Of a stretch of DNA of 48,365 nt, positions 32,955-41,077 are shown piece after piece (positions within the stretch are counted from its first letter, which is position 1; each line of letters begins with the position of its first letter). Under the pieces are notes generated by a model. It was not told the DNA's origin, did not search any database, and saw only the letters and a program-made list of their open reading frames with translations. Made by a program: the position numbers and the translations under genes. This DNA is from an uncultured Muribaculum sp. (GTDB taxonomy: Bacteria; Bacteroidota; Bacteroidia; Bacteroidales; Muribaculaceae), in the NCBI GenBank assembly GCA_910589555.1, contig CAJUTE010000016.1, positions 1-48,365 on the forward strand, in the 5' to 3' direction.

Positions 32955-35576
32955 TTATTTTACAAGCAGAGGTATGCTTTGTTTTTTCAGTCCTTTGGAC
33001 TCCACTTTAAGTGTTGCTTTTCCTGATTCGCCGTATTTGCCTCGGAGTATCACCAGGGCGAGCCCGTTGTAAGCGTCGCGTTCCGACAGTTGGAACGGCA
33101 GCAGGCTTGTTGCGTCGCCATTGTCGGTTGCCACAATCTCTACGGGACCTGTGACCGTGAATTTCAAGTGGTTTTTAGACCGTGGCACCACACGCCCTTT
33201 GGAATCGACTATCGCCACTTTCACGAAAGAGAGGTCGGAGCCTGTATTGTCCAGAACTGTTTTTTCAGGGATTACTTGCAGAGCTGCGGGCTTGCCTGTG
33301 GTTTCCACTGTCTCCTCAGCCCACGGTTCACCGTTCTTGTAGGCGATGGCTTTCAATGTGCCGGGTTGGTAACGCACGTCGTCCCATATAAGGCGATCGT
33401 AGGCGTTCTTTTTCTCTTTCTTGCCGAGCGATTTTCCGTTTAGGAACAGTTCCACGGCATCGCCCGAAGTATAGATGTGGACCGGTGTCACTTCGCCTGT
33501 ACGCTCCTCCCAGTTCCAGTGGGGGAGAATGTGTACAGTGGGCACATCGGGGCGCCAGTAGCTTTTATATGAGTAATAGCGGTCTTTGGGGAATCCGCAC
33601 AGGTCGACTATTCCGAAATAGGAGCTTCGTGACGGCGATTTGATTTTGCCAAGTTCCTCCAGTTCTTTCTTAGCTTTTTCAAGTTCGGCGGGGTCGCTGA
33701 AGTTAAGGAGATTGGTGAGGTCCTTATTATATGGCGTTGGTTCGCCGATGTAGTCAAATCCTGTCCATACGAATTCTCCAAAAGTGAAAGGGTATTCCTC
33801 ATTGACCTTGAATTGGTCTTCAGGCTCGCATCCCCAGGGAACGGCGGTCACATCGTAGGATGAAAGTTGGAATTCCCACCGGCTGTCATTAACATCATTA
33901 GTGACCGGGAAGAAGTATTCTCCGCGCGAGCTTATCGCCGATGAGGTTTCGCTGGCGTGGTAACGGCGGGTGGGATTTTGTTTTTTAAATATAGGATATG
34001 TTCCGTGATTGTAGTTCAGCCCGAAAATGTCGACGTTGTTCACGATGTCACGGAACACGGCATCCTTCTTGTTGCACCCCAATGAAGTGGGGCGAGTGGG
34101 GTCTTCGTCATGGCAGTATGCTGTAAGGCGGCGGGATATTATTGTGCCCTGCTCTGAGGTCTGGTCGGGCACCTCATTGCCTATGCTCCACATTATCACC
34201 GAGGGGTGGTTGCGGTAGTGTCGCACGATTGACCGCATATCAGCCTCGCTCCAGTCATCGAAAAGGATATGGTAGTCATTCTTGCGTTTCCCCTTTTGCC
34301 ATGTGTCGGCGAGTTCAAGCTGCATTATCATTCCAAGGCGGTCGCACAGAGCCACCAGTTCGGGAGCGGGAGGATTGTGGGATGTTCTTATGGCATTGGC
34401 TCCCATTTCCTTCATTATACGCAGCTGTCGTTCGGCGGCGACCTCATTGAATGCCGCTCCCAATGCTCCTAAGTCATGGTGCATACACACGCCTTTTATC
34501 GCCACACTCTTGCCGTTGAGCTTGAGCCCTTCATTTTGGGTGAAGTCGACGGTGCGTATGCCGAACGGAGTGTTATAGGAATCCACCTCTTTCCCGTCCT
34601 CGATGACTTTTGTTACGGCAACATAGCAGTTGGGATTGTCGATGTCCCACAGTTGAGGATTGTCGACTTCAAACCGGAAGCGGGCGGTTGCCTGACGACC
34701 GCGTTTCACGGTCATAGCTTTAGGCTCTATTGCCGTAATCTCATTGCCTGCGGGCTGCCCGAGTGAGTCTTGGCGGTAGATGCTTGTGAGAAGCTTGATC
34801 TTGGCATCTGTCGTTTTATGGTTCTCGATGTTCACGCCCATTTCCATTACGGCTTTCTCGGGGTCGACATTGACGTTTCTCACAAATGTTCCCCATTGCT
34901 CCACGTGCACGGGCGATGTTTTCACGAGCCACACATTTCGGTATATTCCGCTGCCGGGGTACCATCTTGATGCTTCATCGGGGTTTTCAAGGCGTATGGC
35001 GAGCTGGTTTTTCTGACCGGCTTTGATGTAGGGTGTCAGATCAATACGGAATGAGGCATATCCGTAAGGCCATCCTCCGGCAAACTCGCCGTTGCACCAC
35101 ACCGAAGCGTAGGACATAGCGCCATCGATGTCGAGATATATCTGTTTTCCGGCATCGCTTTCCGGCACGTCAAAGCTCTTTCGGTACCATCTTATGCCCC
35201 AGTAAGGGAGTTTTCCGGTTTCTCCGGCATAGTCGATGTTGAACGGACCTTCAATCGCCCAGTCGTGGGGGAGATTCAATTGACGCCATTGGCTGTCGTC
35301 GAAGTCAGGGCGTACATATTCCACATCGGTGGTTAGCGGCTCTTTCGGCACACTGTTTTGAGCGCCGAATATTATGAATCGGTTGGCATTAGGGAGCAGA
35401 TATGGTTTTATTCTTGAATAGTGCAGAGATGAATCGGTTCCTGCGGGGTCATTTTCCTGATACCGCCAATCACGGTTGATGTTGATGCGTTGGCGAGATA
35501 AAGAGTTGTCGCAATAAGCTGTGGCGGCGCTCCATGCGGAGAGAAATGCCAGGAGAATAAGGAGTCGATGTTTCAT
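32955..35576 (-). CDS. Glycoside hydrolase family 2 with DUF4982 region
   Basis: An 873-residue exported protein (signal peptide MKHRLLILLAFLSAWSAATA). Order: jelly-roll sugar-binding domain (30-220), Ig-like (225-340), TIM barrel (345-690), DUF4982 (about 690-780, YTSGDAVELFLNGKSLG) and a final Ig-like domain. Catalytic Glu468 is in WSIGNE (acid/base) and Glu543 in HASETS (nucleophile). A beta-galactosidase or related exo-enzyme is likely, different enough from the 791-residue GH2 to suggest another linkage. It lies 145 nt after kduI behind a terminator, so it may have its own promoter, although no TAnnTTTG box was found in the gap. It sits 8 nt before the esterase gene. Confidence 0.9.
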   Translation of the reverse strand: MKHRLLILLAFLSAWSAATAYCDNSLSRQRININRDWRYQENDPAGTDSSLHYSRIKPYLLPNANRFIIFGAQNSVPKEPLTTDVEYVRPDFDDSQWRQLNLPHDWAIEGPFNIDYAGETGKLPYWGIRWYRKSFDVPESDAGKQIYLDIDGAMSYASVWCNGEFAGGWPYGYASFRIDLTPYIKAGQKNQLAIRLENPDEASRWYPGSGIYRNVWLVKTSPVHVEQWGTFVRNVNVDPEKAVMEMGVNIENHKTTDAKIKLLTSIYRQDSLGQPAGNEITAIEPKAMTVKRGRQATARFRFEVDNPQLWDIDNPNCYVAVTKVIEDGKEVDSYNTPFGIRTVDFTQNEGLKLNGKSVAIKGVCMHHDLGALGAAFNEVAAERQLRIMKEMGANAIRTSHNPPAPELVALCDRLGMIMQLELADTWQKGKRKNDYHILFDDWSEADMRSIVRHYRNHPSVIMWSIGNEVPDQTSEQGTIISRRLTAYCHDEDPTRPTSLGCNKKDAVFRDIVNNVDIFGLNYNHGTYPIFKKQNPTRRYHASETSSAISSRGEYFFPVTNDVNDSRWEFQLSSYDVTAVPWGCEPEDQFKVNEEYPFTFGEFVWTGFDYIGEPTPYNKDLTNLLNFSDPAELEKAKKELEELGKIKSPSRSSYFGIVDLCGFPKDRYYSYKSYWRPDVPTVHILPHWNWEERTGEVTPVHIYTSGDAVELFLNGKSLGKKEKKNAYDRLIWDDVRYQPGTLKAIAYKNGEPWAEETVETTGKPAALQVIPEKTVLDNTGSDLSFVKVAIVDSKGRVVPRSKNHLKFTVTGPVEIVATDNGDATSLLPFQLSERDAYNGLALVILRGKYGESGKATLKVESKGLKKQSIPLLVK

Positions 35577-35658
35577 GCTGTATAGACGGTTAAATTTCAG
35601 TATTGTAAATTTATAAAATAACTCGATGCCATGCTATAAATATCGTCAACAAAATAAT

Positions 35659-35694
35659 AAAAAAAGTGCCGTCCGCATGAGAATCGGACAGCAC
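35659..35694 (-). terminator. Terminator after kduI
   Basis: On the minus strand, GTGCTGTCCG and CGGACGGCAC form a 10-bp stem (one G-T pair, 35694-35685 with 35675-35666) with a 9-nt loop, followed by seven U (plus-strand A 35659-35665). It separates the uronate genes from the GH2/esterase pair. Confidence 0.88.
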
Positions 35695-35721
35695 CTTTTT
35701 CAGTAATGTGTGAATGGGGGC

Positions 35722-36642
35722 TTACTTCATTTCGAGGTAAGTTATTTTGTCCATGTCGCCATAGTCAAGGTTTTCGCCACCCATACCCCAGATGAACATA
35801 TAGTTGCTGGTTCCGGCAGCGGCGTGGATTGACCACTCGGGGCTCATGATAGCCTGCTCGTTGTGGAGCCATACGACACGGTTCTCCTGAGGTTCGCCCA
35901 TGAAGTGAGCGATAGCATTACCTTCAGGCACATTGAAGTAGAAGTAAGCTTCAACGCGGCGGTCGTGGGTGTGTGCGGGCATTGTGTTCCACACGCTACC
36001 GGGCTTCAACTCGGTCAGACCCATCTGAAGCTGGCAAGGACCCTCTTCAAGCACATTGTTGACAATGAGCTGGTTGATTACGCGGTCGTTGCTCTCTTCC
36101 ATCTTACCGGCAGCGAAAGAGTTGGCTTTAAGCGAACCCTTGCGTCCGTCGATAGTGATGAGCTGAGTCTTGTATGCCTTGTGGGCGGGAGTTGAATTGA
36201 GATAGAACTTTGCAGGGTTAGTCTTGTCCTTGCTGCGGAAAGTGACTTTCTTGTTGCCACGTCCCACATAAAGGGCATCCTTGAAGTTCAATTCATAGTC
36301 CTTTCCGTCAACGCTTACGATACCGGGGCCACCGATGTTGATTGCGCCGAGCTCGCGGCGTTCAAGGAAGTATTCAGCCTTCAGCGGGTCGATAGTCTCC
36401 AGCTCTACAACTGTGTTTACGGGAGACACACCTCCGAATACAAGGCGGTCATACATTGAATAGGTAAGGTTGATGGTGTCGGGTGCGATGACCACGGGCA
36501 TCGTGAAACGCTCACGAAGAGTCTTTGTGTCATAATTCTTCACGTCGGCGGGATGACAAGCTCTCTGAACGTGATAGTTTGTGACAGCTCCGGCTGATAA
36601 TGTCGCCATAGCTAATGCTACACTAAGGATTATTTTTTTCAT
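35722..36642 (-). CDS. kduI: 5-keto-4-deoxyuronate isomerase with a signal peptide (predicted exported KduI)
   Basis: A 306-residue protein. Residues 20-306 match KduI over its full length, with the metal ligands His224, His226, Glu231 (HTHDRRVE) and His273 (WSIHAA). These are offset by exactly 28 from E. coli His196, His198, Glu203 and His245. The extra N terminus MKKIILSVALAMATLSAGA has a Lys-Lys n-region, hydrophobic core and Ala-Gly-Ala cleavage site, i.e. a Sec signal peptide, which is unusual for an enzyme regarded as cytoplasmic. KduI isomerises 5-keto-4-deoxyuronate, formed from unsaturated uronate released by pectin lyases, to 2,5-diketo-3-deoxygluconate. The start at 36642 lies 13 nt after the aldolase stop; the longer frame would overlap that gene. 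Fifth gene of block C. Confidence 0.93.
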   Translation of the reverse strand: MKKIILSVALAMATLSAGAVTNYHVQRACHPADVKNYDTKTLRERFTMPVVIAPDTINLTYSMYDRLVFGGVSPVNTVVELETIDPLKAEYFLERRELGAINIGGPGIVSVDGKDYELNFKDALYVGRGNKKVTFRSKDKTNPAKFYLNSTPAHKAYKTQLITIDGRKGSLKANSFAAGKMEESNDRVINQLIVNNVLEEGPCQLQMGLTELKPGSVWNTMPAHTHDRRVEAYFYFNVPEGNAIAHFMGEPQENRVVWLHNEQAIMSPEWSIHAAAGTSNYMFIWGMGGENLDYGDMDKITYLEMK

Positions 36643-36655
36643 TATATATAAGGAT

Positions 36656-37315
36656 TTATTTCTTTGCATAGCTCAATGACTCGCGGCACTTTTCAGTGAC
36701 GTAAGCCCAGTCGCCTGCCTGTACTTTGTCCTTGGGGAACAATTTGGATCCCATACCTACGCAGAACACGCCGGCGTCAAACCATGACTTGAGGTTTTCG
36801 GCAGTGGGTTCCACGCCACCGGTCACCATAAGCTTAGACCATGACATGGGAGCGAGAAGTCCTTTCACGAATTTCGGTCCGAGAACGTCGCCGGGGAATA
36901 CCTTGCAAAGGTCGCAGCCGCATTCCTGAGCGAAACCTACCTCGCTGATAGTGCCGCAGCCGGGAGTGTAAGGAACGAGACGGCGGTTGCAGATCTTTGA
37001 GATTTCGGGGTTGAACAACGGGCCTACGATGAAGCAAGCTCCGAGCTGGAGGTAGAGGGCAGCGGTAGCGGGGTCAACGATTGAACCTACGCCGATTGCC
37101 ATTTCAGGGCACTCTTTAGCTGCGAATTTCACTACTTCAGCAAATACTTCGTGAGCGAAGTCACCACGGTTGGTGAACTCGAAAGCGCGGATACCGCCTT
37201 CGTAGCAAGCTTTCACTACTTGTTTTGCAACTTCGGCATCCTTGTGGTAGAATACCGGAACGATAGGAGCAGCCTCCATCTTGGCGAGCACTGCTATTTT
37301 ATCAAATTTTGCCAT
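36656..37315 (-). CDS. eda: KDPG aldolase (2-keto-3-deoxy-6-phosphogluconate aldolase)
   Basis: A 219-residue class I aldolase splitting KDPG into pyruvate and glyceraldehyde-3-phosphate. Schiff-base Lys138 is in CDLCKVFPGD and catalytic Glu46 in RAFEFTNRG, at positions matching Glu45 and Lys133 of E. coli Eda. The phosphate-binding MVTGGVEPT is present near residue 165. Final shared step for galacturonate and unsaturated uronate in this island. It lies between kdgK (78 nt, with a 14-bp inverted repeat in the gap) and kduI (13 nt). Confidence 0.94.
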   Translation of the reverse strand: MAKFDKIAVLAKMEAAPIVPVFYHKDAEVAKQVVKACYEGGIRAFEFTNRGDFAHEVFAEVVKFAAKECPEMAIGVGSIVDPATAALYLQLGACFIVGPLFNPEISKICNRRLVPYTPGCGTISEVGFAQECGCDLCKVFPGDVLGPKFVKGLLAPMSWSKLMVTGGVEPTAENLKSWFDAGVFCVGMGSKLFPKDKVQAGDWAYVTEKCRESLSYAKK

Positions 37316-37335
37316 TTTTATTCTTGGTTATTTTA

Positions 37336-37373
37336 ATTAGTCCAATTAGGCTAATCAGACTAATTGGACTAAT
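37336..37373. repeat. 14-bp inverted repeat with 9-bp tandem repeats between kdgK and eda
   Basis: ATTAGTCCAATTAG (37336-37349) and CTAATTGGACTAAT (37360-37373) pair perfectly around a 10-nt loop. From 37349 on, the sequence also reads as three 9-bp units GGCTAATCA, GACTAATTG, GACTAATCG. There is no U tract on the minus strand. Possible roles are an RNA processing or stability hairpin in the block C transcript, or a protein-binding site. Confidence 0.7.
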
Positions 37374-37393
37374 CGGTTGTAATTGTGGGTTGA

Positions 37394-38416
37394 TTAGCGC
37401 TGTACGCGACCGTTAGCGTTGCCACCTGCGAGTGATTCAACTTCTTCTACGCTTACGAGGTTGAAGTCGCCGTGGATAGTGTGCTTGAGAGCTGATGCTG
37501 CTACTGCAAACTCAAGAGCTTCACCCTGGTTGGGCTTGGTGAGAAGACCGTGGATAAGACCACCTGAGAATGAGTCGCCACCACCTACGCGGTCGATGAT
37601 CGGGTTAATGTCGTAACGCTTGCTCTGGTAGAATTCCTTGCCGTTGTAGATCATAGCCTTCCAGCCGTTGTGAGTAGCTGAGAATGATTCGCGAAGAGTT
37701 GATACTACATACTTGAAGCCGAATTCCTTCATCATTGCTTCGAAGATACCCTTGTATCCTTCAGCGTCGGTGTTGCCGCCTTCAACGTCAGCGTCGGGCT
37801 TGAAGCCGAGGCAGAGTTCAGCATCTTCTTCGTTGCCGATGCAAACGTCAACATATTTCATCAACGGACGCATGATAGACTGAGCTTTTTCCTTAGTCCA
37901 AAGTTTCTTGCGGAAGTTGAGGTCAACGCTGACAGTCACACCGTGACGCTTTGCAGCTTCGCAAGCAAGACGGGTAAGTTCGGCAGCCTTGTCAGAGATT
38001 GCAGGAGTGATACCGCTCCAGTGGAACCAGTCGGCGCCTTCCATGATTGCATCGAAGTCGAAGTCGGCGGGATCAGCTTCAGCGATAGAAGAGCCTGCAC
38101 GGTCATATATAACTTTTGAGGGACGCATTGAAGCTCCGGTCTCGCAATAGTAGATGCCTACGCGGTTACCGCCACGAGCGATGTGGTCGGTCTTAACGCC
38201 ATAACGGCTAAGAGCGTTGACAGCAGCTTGTCCGATTTCGTGTTTCGGGAGTTTAGAAACGAAGTATGCATCGTGTCCGTAGTTGGCGCAGCTCACTGCT
38301 ACGTTAGCTTCACCACCACCCCAGATTACATTGAAGTTGTCTACTTGCACAAAACGATAACAGCCTTCCGGCGACAGGCGGAGCATAATTTCGCCTAAAG
38401 TTACTACTTTACTCAT
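37394..38416 (-). CDS. kdgK: 2-keto-3-deoxygluconate kinase
   Basis: A 340-residue PfkB-family kinase phosphorylating KDG to KDPG. The N-terminal GEIMLRLSPEG (8-18), substrate-side GGGEANVAVSCANYG (33-47) and catalytic GGGD (278-281, in DRVGGGDSFSGG, Asp281 as base) are all present. The KdgK identification is supported by the neighbours eda, kduI and kduD. It receives KDG from UxaA (block B) and KduD (block C). It lies 37 nt after the EIIC-like gene. Confidence 0.94.
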   Translation of the reverse strand: MSKVVTLGEIMLRLSPEGCYRFVQVDNFNVIWGGGEANVAVSCANYGHDAYFVSKLPKHEIGQAAVNALSRYGVKTDHIARGGNRVGIYYCETGASMRPSKVIYDRAGSSIAEADPADFDFDAIMEGADWFHWSGITPAISDKAAELTRLACEAAKRHGVTVSVDLNFRKKLWTKEKAQSIMRPLMKYVDVCIGNEEDAELCLGFKPDADVEGGNTDAEGYKGIFEAMMKEFGFKYVVSTLRESFSATHNGWKAMIYNGKEFYQSKRYDINPIIDRVGGGDSFSGGLIHGLLTKPNQGEALEFAVAASALKHTIHGDFNLVSVEEVESLAGGNANGRVQR

Positions 38417-38453
38417 TTTTCTTTAATAATTGGTTAGACTTAATGTATATTGG

Positions 38454-39860
38454 TTATTTTGTTGTTTCTGCGTTGTCCATAAGCTTTTGCGAACGGATGA
38501 TGTTCATGCGGTTCCATATCACCATGCCCATGGTGACGATCACCAGCAGTCCGGCACCGATCCACTTCAGCGAGTGGCAGCATTGGTAGATGACCCATCC
38601 GAGGGGGCTTCCCGCGAAGTCGAGGCTACCTGCCGAGAATCCGTCGGGGATTCTTACGGCGGCGTCGCCGGTCTGTGCGTAAACGTCGCGTGCGGCTTCG
38701 GTGAACGCCGGAGCGATATTGGTGACCATGTAGAGGCTGCCCACCATCACGATCAAGCCGATGATGAAGGTCTTGAGAACATTGCCTTTGGTGAACGGGA
38801 GGATCAAGGGGAACACGTAGAACATTCCGGCGAGCGAGGCGAGGGGAAGGAATTCATTGCCCGGCAGGAACACAGCGAGGGCGAGGGTCACGGGGATCAA
38901 CAGCAATGACACCACAAGAGTGGTGGGGTGGCCGATGACGAGCGCCGGGCTCATACCGATCGACAAGCCCTCGGCGCCTTTGAATTTGCGGGCGATGAGC
39001 GCGCGGGTAGCGTCGCTGATGGGCTTAAGTCCTTCGATGAAGAGCACAGTGATGCGGGGAATCAACTCCATGACAGCACCCATCTTGATGCCGAGACCGA
39101 GGATTGCGGGGATGTTGTCGACAATCTCATTCCATCCGCTGTAGGAGAGGCAGCCGATGGCGATGCCCACTACAACTCCGAGGAACAAGGGTTCGCCCAT
39201 GATTCCGAATTTGCGTTTCAATCCTTCGGCGTCTATCTCAAGCTTGTTCATTCCGGGAATCTTGTCGAGCGCTTTGTTGATGATCCAGGCGAAGGGGGCA
39301 AATCCCTGGCAGAACGGCTGGGGAATGGAGATGCCCTCCATGTTTTCGTAGAATGACTGGAACTTCTTGGCGGTGACATCGGCAAGTACCAGGGTGATGA
39401 TGTAGCAGATGATAGCTGCGAAGAATCCCCAGGCTATTGAGCCGCTGACGAAGTATACTACGGCGCCGATGAAGGCGAAATGCCAGTAGTTCCAGAGGTC
39501 GATGTTGACTGTCTGGGTAGTCTTTGTCAGCAACATGATAAGGTTTACGCCGAGACATACCGGGATGATAAACGCGCCCACTGCGGTGTTGTAAGCCACA
39601 GCTGCTGCGGCGGGCCATCCCATGTCGAATACAGGCAGGTTCAGATTATAGATTTCAACGACTTTGGAAAGAGCCGGACCGAGACTTGAGGTGAGAAGCG
39701 CGGTGACAACGGAAAGCCCGATGAAACCGACACCCACTTTAAGGCCGCTCTTGAAAGCGTCGCCGAATTTAATGCCGATACAGGTGCCGAGGATTGTGAA
39801 GATAATAGGCATCATCACAGCCGCTCCAAGACCTATGATATATTTAAAAACTTCTTCCAT
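38454..39860 (-). CDS. Orphan PTS EIIC-like permease (galactitol GatC family)
   Basis: A 468-residue membrane protein with about 10-12 hydrophobic segments. The start at 39860 (MEEVFKYIIGLGAAVMMPIIFTI) aligns with the beginning of GatC proteins; the longer frame uses GTG inside the upstream hairpin. Family stretches include GWPAAAAVAYNTAVGAFIIP (near 85-105), FGIMGEPLFLGVVVGIAIG (near 220-238) and NEFLPLASLAGMFYVFPLILPFTKGN (near 355-380). EIIC proteins normally translocate sugars with EIIA/EIIB phosphorylation; no such domain or gene is present here, and kdgK phosphorylates the sugar instead. I infer a PTS-independent importer for KDG, 5-keto-4-deoxyuronate or its isomer. Second gene of block C. 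Confidence 0.85.
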   Translation of the reverse strand: MEEVFKYIIGLGAAVMMPIIFTILGTCIGIKFGDAFKSGLKVGVGFIGLSVVTALLTSSLGPALSKVVEIYNLNLPVFDMGWPAAAAVAYNTAVGAFIIPVCLGVNLIMLLTKTTQTVNIDLWNYWHFAFIGAVVYFVSGSIAWGFFAAIICYIITLVLADVTAKKFQSFYENMEGISIPQPFCQGFAPFAWIINKALDKIPGMNKLEIDAEGLKRKFGIMGEPLFLGVVVGIAIGCLSYSGWNEIVDNIPAILGLGIKMGAVMELIPRITVLFIEGLKPISDATRALIARKFKGAEGLSIGMSPALVIGHPTTLVVSLLLIPVTLALAVFLPGNEFLPLASLAGMFYVFPLILPFTKGNVLKTFIIGLIVMVGSLYMVTNIAPAFTEAARDVYAQTGDAAVRIPDGFSAGSLDFAGSPLGWVIYQCCHSLKWIGAGLLVIVTMGMVIWNRMNIIRSQKLMDNAETTK

Positions 39861-39888
39861 GAAAGTGATAACGTATGCTTTAGGTATA

Positions 39889-39923
39889 GCCACTGCGGAG
39901 CCTCGTAGCGGATCCGCAGTGGC
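39889..39923 (-). promoter_or_regulatory. Intercistronic hairpin between kduD and the EIIC-like gene
   Basis: GCCACTGCGGA (39889-39899) and TCCGCAGTGGC (39913-39923) form a perfect 11-bp stem with a 13-nt loop. No U run follows on the minus strand. It lies 28 nt after the kduD stop and 28 nt before the EIIC start; it may set the ratio of enzyme to transporter. Confidence 0.6.
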
Positions 39924-39951
39924 TTATTTAGCACGAATATGTGTGTCAGGA

Positions 39952-40755
39952 TTATTTAGGCTGTTTGCCGATGTAAGCAAGGATACCGCCGTCCACGTAG
40001 AGCACGTGACCGTTCACGGCATTAGATGCTTCAGAAGCAAGGAACACTGCCGGACCGGTGAGCTCCTGCGGGTCAAGCCAGCGTCCTGCCGGAGTCTTGG
40101 CGCAGATGAATGAGTCAAACGGGTGACGGCTTCCATCGGGCTGCTTTTCGCGGAGAGGAGCGGTCTGGGGAGTTGCGATGTAGCCCGGGCCGATACCGTT
40201 ACACTGGATGTTGTATTCGCCGTATTCTGAGCAGATGTTGCGGGTGAGCATTTTAAGACCGCCCTTTGCAGCAGCGTAAGCGCTCACAGTCTCGCGACCG
40301 AGTTCTGACATCATAGAGCAGATGTTGATGATCTTACCCTGACGGCGTTCCATCATTGAAGGAAGCACAGCCTTGGCAACGATGAAGGGAGCGGTGAGGT
40401 CTATGTCGATCACGCGACGGAAATCAGAAGCTTCCATCTCGTGCATGGGCACGCGGCGGATGATACCTGCGTTATTAACCAGGATGTCAACCGGTCCTAC
40501 TTCTTCAGCGATGGTGGCAACCATTTTCTGAACTGCGGGCTCATCGGTCACGTCACATACATATCCGTGAACTTTGATGCCTTTTTCAGCGTATGCGGCG
40601 ATACCTTTGTCAACGAGCTCTTGGTTGATGTCGTTAAAACAGATTTTTGCGCCTTGTTCAGCAAATGCTGAAGCGATTGCGAATCCAATACCGTAAGAAG
40701 CTCCGGTTACAAGCGCAACCTTTCCTTCAAGGGAAAAATTTAAGAATTGGTTCAT
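39952..40755 (-). CDS. kduD: 2-deoxy-D-gluconate 3-dehydrogenase / DKII reductase (KduD)
   Basis: A 267-residue short-chain dehydrogenase. Cofactor motif TGASYGIGFAIA (about 18-29), NNAG (about 93-96), catalytic Ser (NICSMMSE) and YxxxK (YAAAKGG, about 159-165) are all present. KduD reduces 2,5-diketo-3-deoxygluconate to 2-keto-3-deoxygluconate with NADH. SDRs are broad, so KduD rests on both sequence style and its operon with kduI, kdgK and eda. No signal peptide, so cytoplasmic, in contrast to KduI. First gene of block C. Confidence 0.92.
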   Translation of the reverse strand: MNQFLNFSLEGKVALVTGASYGIGFAIASAFAEQGAKICFNDINQELVDKGIAAYAEKGIKVHGYVCDVTDEPAVQKMVATIAEEVGPVDILVNNAGIIRRVPMHEMEASDFRRVIDIDLTAPFIVAKAVLPSMMERRQGKIINICSMMSELGRETVSAYAAAKGGLKMLTRNICSEYGEYNIQCNGIGPGYIATPQTAPLREKQPDGSRHPFDSFICAKTPAGRWLDPQELTGPAVFLASEASNAVNGHVLYVDGGILAYIGKQPK

Positions 40756-40773
40756 TGTCTCTCAATATTAAAT

Positions 40774-40807
40774 GGTTAATAAATTTAAGCGTGCACACGG
40801 TTAATAA
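40774..40807 (-). repeat. Direct repeat GGTTAATAA in the kduD leader
   Basis: Two copies of GGTTAATAA (40774-40782 and 40799-40807) are 25 bp apart, with a GTGCAC palindrome between them (40791-40796) and TGCAATTGTGCA (40814-40825) next to them. They lie between the predicted start site and the kduD ATG and could be regulator-binding sites. The rest of the 322-bp gap (40756-41077) holds the kduD promoter, an AGCCC/GGGCT hairpin (40977-40991) and no gene. Confidence 0.4.
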
Positions 40808-40833
40808 TTAGTCTGCAATTGTGCAACAGTCTA

Positions 40834-40841
40834 CAAAGATA
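40834..40841 (-). promoter_or_regulatory. -7 box TATCTTTG for block C
   Basis: A perfect TAnnTTTG box on the minus strand, 78 bp upstream of the kduD ATG. The -33 position reads TGAC rather than TTTG, which might suit an activated promoter. Confidence 0.65.
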
Positions 40842-41077
40842 GGAAAAAAATCGGTGTATTGTCATTTAAAAATAGCCATCATGAAAAAAATATAGTTAAA
40901 ATGACCCGCAAGTTTTAAAATAGGGACGATTTTAATATCATTTGAGCATAAAATTGGATGTCGGAAAATTACCCTCAGCCCCGCGCGGGCTCTGACAAAA
41001 TGCGTCTCAGGATTGTTATCTTAATAAAACAGGCATTAAAGTGTTTCGATAAACTACGATTTAAATAGAGGGATATA

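Noticed and set aside
39861..39893. Longer N terminus of the EIIC-like protein (GTG at 39893)
   Set aside because: The extra 11 residues would start inside the intercistronic hairpin, and GatC homology begins at the ATG at 39860.
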